A stretch of DNA of 21,343 nt, taken from the NCBI GenBank assembly GCA_003427395.1, contig BFEA01000770.1, forward strand, positions 68,836 through 90,178, in the 5' to 3' direction. Shown here one piece after another: positions 17,180 to 21,343 of the stretch. The translations under genes were made by a program, and so were the position numbers. How positions within the stretch are numbered: position 1 is the first letter of the stretch; every line of letters starts with the position of its first letter. The notes beneath the pieces were generated by a model. That model saw nothing but the letters and a program-made list of their open reading frames with translations, did no database searches and was not told the origin of the DNA. This stretch comes from Chara braunii. Lineage: Eukaryota > Streptophyta > Charophyceae > Charales > Characeae.

Positions 17180-17545
17180 CACCACCCGACGGTCGGCAGC
17201 CCTTGACTGGTCAGCTACCGACCTGCCGACCGATCGGCTGGTCGCCACCTACCGGTCGGGGGTCGTCGGCACCCGTGACACCACCACCACCCCCATAGCG
17301 GCCCCCAATACCCCCATACACCCCCCCAACACCCCGAAACCGCACCCAACACCCTTATTACCCCCCCACCCCAATACCCCCTATATCACCCCTATACCCC
17401 CTATACCCCAACCCCAAACCCCCCATCCCCAAAAGTTTCTCAGCGGATTTGGATGTACTCAGCAAGCACAGTACAGCCCCCAACTCAGATTTGAAAAAAA
17501 TTCAGTGGATGGTTGTTTTCTGACTGGTCGGCGGTCGGCAGGGAT
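17180..17545. repeat. Inverted-repeat region enclosing a C-rich strand-biased tract
   Basis: CCTGCCGACCGATCGGCTGGTC at 17222-17243 (given here only as the left arm) is matched in inverted, imperfect form by GACTGGTCGGCGGTCGGCAGG at 17522-17542. Further CCGACCGGTCGG-like palindromes crowd 17186-17270. Between the arms, 17275-17430 is extremely C-rich, with repeats of the CCCCCTATA and CCCCAA type. It resembles the palindrome-rich ends of copies A, B, C and D and may be another member. No TSD was found. Confidence 0.5.
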
Positions 17546-17682
17546 GCAACCCTGATCCAGAGCAAAATTTACGAGAAGGATTCATACTTGTGACCTTTTC
17601 ATCAAAAAGTGTGGGGACCACCAGCCGGCCACAAGGCAAGAAGAAAACAAACAAGGGAGACAAACAAACAAGTGTTCCCGAT

Positions 17683-17756
17683 GGATTTGAATTTCTGACC
17701 TCTTGATTTCTACCAAGCATTCACCTGTCCACTGAGGTCTGCCAGCCCTGACAAGT
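17683..17756 (-). mobile_element. tRNA-derived SINE head, CpG-eroded
   Basis: On the minus strand GACCTCAGTGG (17739-17729) matches the tRNA box A consensus at 9 of 11 positions. AATTCAAATCC (17693-17683), 46 bases further, matches box B (GGTTCGAATCC) with three changes, one of which is CG to CA. An anticodon-arm-like CTTG...CAAG stem lies between. Overall it resembles the head of the SINE at 20280, though diverged. It is not a functional tRNA, because no matching acceptor stem is visible. The downstream body and tail (towards 17550) were not delimited. Confidence 0.5.
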
Positions 17757-17821
17757 CCACCTGTCAGAGCTCCTCTGCAGCATGGTAGCAATCCCAATAC
17801 TCCGAATCAACCGCAAACACA

Positions 17822-17937
17822 CCTTCTTCATCTTCTTCATCTTCTCCTTCTTCTTCTTCTTTTCATTCTTCTTCTTCTTTTCATTCTTCTTCTTCTTCTT
17901 CTTCTTCTTCATCTTCTACTTCTTCATCCACTTCTTT
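17822..17937. repeat. (CTT)n imperfect trinucleotide tract
   Basis: About 115 bases of CTT/TTC repeats with CAT and TTTT interruptions; pure pyrimidine except for a few A. Frames through it give Phe/Ser- or Lys/Glu-type repeats only. Confidence 0.9.
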
Positions 17938-18224
17938 TGTCGACCTCAGCTCAAGTGGGGCGAAGCCAGATAAGCCCCCACCAAATGAAGAAGGGAAAAA
18001 TTCATCACCTCACCCAGACTTGAAGTCCGCAACAAAACATCATTCATATGATCTGCCACCCACTCTCTGACAGGTAAGCATACCAACTTGAATCCACTTT
18101 GATCTGTTCAGCACAATTATTTCACATTACCTTGGCAAGCATACATGATCCAACATGATAAGAAACAACAATGCAAAGCAGTGCCAGACTGAAAAATAGC
18201 GACCTGACTCATCAGACTCGCGAC
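17938..18224. other. Non-coding stretch downstream of the putative minus-strand gene
   Basis: No gene or RNA was recognised. On the minus strand it lies 3' of the open segment ending at 18225 and could contain its 3' UTR or further exons. Confidence 0.4.
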
Positions 18225-18517
18225 TCAACATACATAAACATCAGCATAAGGTTGGGTGCAAGGAGGGACAGCATACATCGACCAAAGAGCCCTCCTTGCA
18301 AAACACACATATATAGGAAGAAGATCCATAGATGGTAGAGGTGGGAGATGGAGACGGAGTATGGGAGAAGCCAGAAGAAGAGAATGACAACTCGAGTGTA
18401 GCAGCCGCAGAATAATAATCTCTCTCCAAGTCCCACAATCGGCATCAAATAAAATGCCGAGTCCAGACCTTGGGGGGCATACCCTCCCGGAAATAGTCGT
18501 CAGGTCTCTGACCTCTT
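18225..18517 (-). CDS. Possible exon 2 of a secreted-protein gene (unknown family)
   Basis: On the minus strand a long pyrimidine stretch (18522-18601) is followed by ACTAG|AAGAG, a good acceptor with the exon starting at 18517. Joining the single leftover base of exon 1 gives a frame that stays open for 96 further codons and stops at 18225-18227. It reads EVRDLTTISGRVCPP and then LFDADCGTWREIIILRL. A competing frame (RPDDYFREGMPPKVWTRHF) is open over the first part only, so the choice is not certain. Part of the pyrimidine tract is a (CT)n microsatellite, which can mimic an acceptor. No domain is recognised. Confidence 0.3.
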
Positions 18518-18561
18518 CTAGTTGAGGACAGAGGAGACGGACAGATAGGAGTGGAGAAGAT

Positions 18562-18601
18562 CAAGAAGAGAGAGAGAGGGGGGGGAGAGGGAGAGAGAGA
18601 G
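18562..18601. repeat. (GA)n microsatellite with G-run interruption
   Basis: A purine tract of about 40 bases on the plus strand. On the minus strand it forms the polypyrimidine tract before the proposed splice acceptor at 18518. Confidence 0.9.
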
Positions 18602-18788
18602 ACCTTTTGCCTCAAGGCCTTCAAGTCCAAAGTCGGGCACGTACAGCCCGTGTGGGTGGCCAAGGCATGCCACCTCGAGAGAGAGAATTTTTTTGCTACC
18701 ATCATGTCCTCCCCTGCCCCTTCCTAGCCTCCCGACAGAAAAAGGGAATGAAGGAAGAGGTAAGGAAACAGAACTGCCAAAAGCTCAC

Positions 18789-18921
18789 CTTTGCAACGAC
18801 CTCCCGTATTCTGGCGCTGAGGGTTGACGAAACGTCTTTTGGATTCTTCGGAGGCCATACCTGGAGACAGGCCGCACAATAAGAACGCAACCAAAAAGCA
18901 TAGCCCCCATAAATAAACCAT
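18789..18921 (-). CDS. Possible first exon with signal peptide or signal anchor
   Basis: The minus-strand ATG at 18921 starts a 44-codon segment. It opens with MVYLWGLCFLVAFLLCGLSP: a hydrophobic core of about 15 residues, then a Gly/Ser-Pro-Gly-Met-Ala turn suited to signal-peptide cleavage near residue 23. A charged SEESKRR stretch and a PQRQNTGGRCK segment follow. The exon ends at AAAG|GTGAGC, a near-consensus donor at 18789, leaving one base of a codon. That phase fits the acceptor at 18518. The product would enter the secretory pathway or be membrane-anchored. The family is unknown. It is the best host-gene candidate in the window, but a chance hydrophobic frame cannot be excluded without transcript data. 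Confidence 0.4.
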
Positions 18922-19387
18922 TGTTGTTTGGCTGGTTCAGACCACAAGGCATTCTGGGGTTCACATTGCTTCAACTTTTAACTTCCAGTCTTTCCTGATC
19001 CTCTCCGGATTTTTGCTACTTGAGACTTCTTCTGCAAATATTCAAAGAATTTGATGGAGATGAGAAAACGTTCCACACTGAAGGCAGAGGTGTTGGGGAG
19101 CAAAGGTTATTTCTCCAACCACACTATAACTAATTTATTAATGGTTTACGGTCTCCACACGTCCCCTTCCACCATCGTTGCAGGGCACATAGTGCGCATG
19201 CAGAGCGCACCTGTGGGGCCCAACACAACACACCCTGAACATGAATGCATACATCCTATCTTTCTGGCCCGATACACTCCTGATAAGGGTGCGATGTCAA
19301 GTAAAATTGTAGTAGTTGTCTGTCCGATACAATTTAATGGCTACTCCACATTCACAAATCAAAGATAAGAAAGTGGACTAGCTGTTT

Positions 19388-19390
<3 letters not shown>
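18922..19390. other. Stretch upstream of the putative minus-strand gene
   Basis: It would contain the promoter if the 18.2-18.9 kb gene is real. No clear TATA box at a suitable distance was found. A plus-strand frame at 19051-19368 is open for 105 codons but has no recognisable domain. Confidence 0.4.
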
Positions 19391-19421
<31 letters not shown>

Positions 19422-19432
19422 ACGACGACGAC
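19391..19432. repeat. (CT)n microsatellite followed by (CGA)4
   Basis: A CT array of 29 bases at 19391-19419, directly joined to CGACGACGACGAC. Confidence 0.95.
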
Positions 19433-19740
19433 CCCCTGATATGTGACATACAAGAATAAAGCACATCCCTGCACAGTGACGGCAAGTATGATCACTATGT
19501 CCCTTCAGAACAATCGAGCTCTTGAAAATGCCCTATGCCCCGGAAAGCCTCGCACCTTGGAAGCACTCTGAAAAAAAGGCCTGAACCTCGCCATTATTGT
19601 GGCCGCCAATGAAATTCAGAGACATGTGGAAAAGGGTGTTTTTTAGGCGTAGGATGTTTTCTGTGACAGGGCATTCTTGGGCTTGCACCTGCCTGCGAGA
19701 ACACTCAGATTCAGTCAAGAATGTCCTAGTGTTGATGTGC
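19433..19740. other. Non-coding stretch, no feature recognised
   Basis: Short frames on both strands lack domains. No repeats of note were seen. Confidence 0.45.
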
Positions 19741-19776
19741 TCTTATGAAAAAAGAGAAACTCTTATGAAAAAAGAG
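19741..19776. repeat. 20-bp tandem duplication
   Basis: TCTTATGAAAAAAGAG occurs at 19741-19756 and again at 19761-19776, with a period of 20 bases. Confidence 0.9.
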
Positions 19777-19857
19777 TAAAAAACAATGTTGCATTCTTCA
19801 TACATAGGTACGCGTAGGTTTTTGCATTCGGCTGTACGCAGCCAAGGGTACAGAGAG

Positions 19858-19930
19858 AGTAGACAAAAAACTACACGTAGGTGGAAACATTGATTTCGGA
19901 AAGTAGTAGACAAAAAACCTACACGTAGGG
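19858..19930. repeat. Direct repeat with 47-bp period
   Basis: AGTAGACAAAAAAC, then CTACACGTAGG, occurs at 19858-19881 and, with one extra base, at 19905-19930. A related TACGCGTAGG lies at 19809-19818. CTACACGTAG is itself nearly palindromic. Confidence 0.85.
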
Positions 19931-20130
19931 CGTGTTTCACGCATGGCACATAACTGACTCAATGCTAGTAACATGCCAGTCACAACTTCTGTTCTGAATT
20001 AAAATTTAAAAATAAGAAGCTTCATAACCGCATTCCAACGTGCAGCAGAAAAGATATACAGAAATAAAGATCGAGATGAACACATGGAAAAAAAATAATA
20101 AAAAGAATGAACTTATGATTCAAAACTTCC
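19931..20130. other. AT-rich stretch before the TTAA element
   Basis: No gene or repeat was recognised. Confidence 0.4.
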
Positions 20131-20264
20131 TTAAAAGCACCACTACCTCCGATCCTGTTTTTGCCAAGCCTGATTTAACTGCGCACCGAGTTTCGCTGAG
20201 ACGGGGCAGTTTCATCCAAGAAGGAACAAGGGGAAAAAAAAAAAGAAAAAGAAATAGAAAGATA

Positions 20265-20279
20265 AAAACGAAACTTCCC
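20265..20279. repeat. Target-site duplication, left copy
   Basis: AAAACGAAACTTCCC directly before the SINE head; identical to 20456-20470. Confidence 0.92.
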
Positions 20280-20455
20280 AACGGGCTTAGCTCAGTTGGT
20301 ACACCCGTGAACTGTTGAAATACAGACCCAAGTTCGAATCCCCATCAAACAAGATGACCGGAATAAAGTCATTCTGAATTACCTAGCGTCAGTCAGTCCG
20401 ATGATGAGATCTCAAGGCCGTTGCCCTTGGGAGAAAAAAAAAAAAAAAAAAAAGG
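20280..20455 (+). mobile_element. tRNA-derived SINE with A-tail
   Basis: The head carries box A TAGCTCAGTTGG at 20288-20299 and box B AGTTCGAATCC at 20331-20341, at tRNA-like spacing (43 bases). Between them CTGTTGAAATACAG forms an anticodon-arm-like hairpin with GAA in the loop, hinting at a tRNA-Phe origin. A unique body of about 90 bases follows, then an A20 tail (20434-20453). The whole is bounded by a perfect 15-bp target-site duplication. RNA polymerase III would transcribe it, and a LINE would supply the reverse transcriptase. The sharp boundaries and the perfect duplication mark it as a fairly recent insertion. Confidence 0.88.
20288..20341 (+). promoter_or_regulatory. Internal Pol III promoter (box A and box B) of the SINE
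   Basis: Box A TAGCTCAGTTGG at 20288-20299 and box B AGTTCGAATCC at 20331-20341 both match type 2 Pol III promoter consensus closely and sit at tRNA-like distance. Confidence 0.8.
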
Positions 20456-20470
20456 AAAACGAAACTTCCC
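20456..20470. repeat. Target-site duplication, right copy
   Basis: AAAACGAAACTTCCC directly after the A-tail of the SINE. It is a 15-bp exact match to the left copy, the usual length for LINE-mediated insertion. Confidence 0.92.
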
Positions 20471-20554
20471 GAACGCCTTGATCACGACCAGATAGATTCT
20501 ATGAGGTGATCGTAAGACTGTGCCCTCAGTGAGGATGTGTGCGAACATCAGATT

Positions 20555-20575
20555 AAAAAAAAAAAAAAAAAAAAA
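20555..20575. repeat. A21 run, possible retroposon tail
   Basis: Within the 826-bp element, about 100 bases after the SINE. No target-site duplication was found. Confidence 0.8.
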
Positions 20576-20651
20576 GCATCCTTTATGCTGTGATTGAGGG
20601 CGGATACAGGATGCTACAGCATTGAGACAGCTACATGCCACGCGTGAACCA

Positions 20652-20674
20652 TGCCCTGCCTGGCTGGCAGGGCA
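20652..20674. repeat. Perfect hairpin, 9-bp arms
   Basis: TGCCCTGCC, loop TGGCT, then the exact complement GGCAGGGCA. It stands 13 bases before an A22 run (20688-20709), so the pair could be the 3' end of a retroposed transcript. Confidence 0.75.
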
Positions 20675-20687
20675 CTACAACGACATG

Positions 20688-20709
20688 AAAAAAAAAAAAA
20701 AAAAAAAAA
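20688..20709. repeat. A22 run, possible retroposon tail
   Basis: Follows the hairpin at 20652-20674. No target-site duplication was recognised. Confidence 0.8.
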
Positions 20710-20956
20710 CAGCAATCTACTTCCCCACATAGTGGCCAGATATATTCCTCAAAGCACTGGTGTAACTTCCACCCTCGTGAGGGCCTTTCCCGACATCCCT
20801 GGATTCGAAACTCGCTGTTGTTTTTTGTTTTTTTCCTTCTTTTTTTAATTTTTATTCCGTCGGCCTCCAACCCTGCCCCGCGCCCCCATGTTTTCAGGAG
20901 TAGGCTACTTACTAGATGGACTTTGCGTTTGCCTATGAAAGGTAGTGGTGGCTTAA

Positions 20957-21238
20957 GAGTTTTTTTCTCTCCTTGAAGGGCAAAAGAAAGTGGAGCGGTT
21001 CCAGCTAAACATACGCTGCTATGATAGATGTCAACCCCCAAGAGAGTCGGTGAACATTCCGTATGCATCAACAGGCCAACCGCAGCCAACAAGTGAGGGT
21101 ACCAGTCCAAAAGTCGGAGGTTGTGGATTAACATCTTTTCCACGGGCTCGTGTTGTGGAAGCGCAGCTGAAATCTTGTGTGTGAGTGAACATCGAGTGAG
21201 GATACGAGGGAGGCATCATCGTCAGACCATACTTGCAA
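20957..21238. other. Non-coding stretch, no feature recognised
   Basis: Short frames only. No repeat structure beyond single T runs. Confidence 0.4.
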
Positions 21239-21343
21239 GCGCACGTCGTGCGCGAGTTTCCCGACGTGCGGCGCACGGGCCTGACCGTTCCCGCACGGCG
21301 CACGAGGTGTGCGGGGAACGGCCCGACCCCCCCCCCTCCCCCC
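21239..21343. repeat. CG-rich palindromes at the window edge, followed by C-rich tract
   Basis: GCGCACG-T-CGTGCGC at 21239-21253 is a perfect palindrome around one base. CCGTTCCCGCAC at 21285-21296 pairs with GTGCGGGGAACGG at 21309-21321 with one bulge. The window then ends in C runs. The pattern resembles the palindromic termini of the A/B/C/D elements, so a further member may begin here and run past the edge. Confidence 0.65.

Larger units (their letters stand above)
20131..20956. mobile_element. 826-bp TTAA-ended element, related to the 128-bp MITE
   Basis: TTAA at 20131 is followed by AAGCACCACTACCT. Near the right end AGGTAGTGGTGGC precedes TTAA at 20953-20956, so the ends are inverted repeats of about 17 bases with small differences. 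The terminal CACCA.TACCT core matches that of the MITE at 6032 (CACCAGTACCT). The interior holds a complete SINE insertion (20280-20455), two further A-tailed segments (A runs at 20555-20575 and 20688-20709) and a 9-bp-arm hairpin. It has no transposase. Removing the SINE would leave about 635 bp. The short termini leave some room for coincidence. Confidence 0.5.

Noticed and set aside
17275-17430. Telomeric repeat array
   Set aside because: The C-rich units (CCCCCTATA, CCCCAA) are irregular and do not form a plant-type CCCTAAA array.
20288-20341. A functional tRNA gene
   Set aside because: Box A and box B are present, but no complementary acceptor stem closes the cloverleaf. An A-tail and target-site duplication show a SINE instead.
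20775-20825. Third SINE head on the minus strand (TTTCGAATCC box-B-like)
   Set aside because: No box A upstream, only a homopolymer-rich stretch. It could be a 5'-truncated copy, but one 10-base match is not enough.

Overview
This is repeat-dense, non-bacterial DNA, most likely nuclear DNA of a green-lineage eukaryote. Four things point that way: dense (CT)n, (GA)n, poly-A and poly-G/C tracts; a LINE whose reverse transcriptase is followed by a zf-RVT-type Cys/His domain, as is common in plants; an LTR-retrotransposon gag with a CCHC zinc knuckle; and tRNA-derived SINE-like sequences. A large-genome streptophyte or charophyte-type alga would fit, but the species cannot be proven from the window. 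I see no operons, rRNA genes, CRISPR arrays or intact long genes. Most open frames in the window are translations of simple repeats.

Layout. 1-1.06 kb: nested palindromes, a (TC)n tract, and copy A of a dispersed element with GC-rich palindromic ends. 1.06-4.66 kb: mostly non-coding, with a 220-bp polypyrimidine tract, GA/CA/CT microsatellites and an 83-base G run. 4.66-6.45 kb: retroelement debris. This includes a gag fragment present as two inverted copies about 97% alike (5021-5210 and 5586-5773), a 128-bp MITE flanked by TTAA, and a fragment matching the 3' UTR of the LINE further right. 6.97-7.68 kb: a 65-bp tandem repeat, a foldback with a perfect 22-bp palindrome, and a 244-bp-period duplication. 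7.9-8.67 kb: copy B of the dispersed family. 8.93-9.41 kb: an inverted duplication around an 88-base C run. 10.43-11.28 kb: copy D of the family, which carries a decayed coding-like stretch.

12.2-12.63 kb holds a Ser/Ala-rich open segment with good splice-site matches on the minus strand. 12.76-16.12 kb is a minus-strand LINE with a poly-A tail, 3' UTR, zf-RVT-like domain and reverse transcriptase. It is broken by several frameshifts, its active-site box reads STDD, and no endonuclease is visible upstream. 16.46-16.84 kb is a 381-bp TIR element. 17.18-17.76 kb has a further inverted-repeat region and an eroded tRNA-like SINE head. 18.2-18.9 kb holds the best host-gene candidate: two minus-strand exons, the first encoding a signal-peptide-like start, joined by phase-compatible splice sites. 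20.13-20.96 kb is a TTAA-ended element into which a SINE with a perfect 15-bp target-site duplication has inserted.

The window records repeated, nested transposition rather than a working gene system. The most useful leads are the TTAA-ended family, the A/B/D (perhaps C) family with coding remnants in D, the possible conserved stem-loops in the LINE 3' UTR, and the possible secreted-protein gene.
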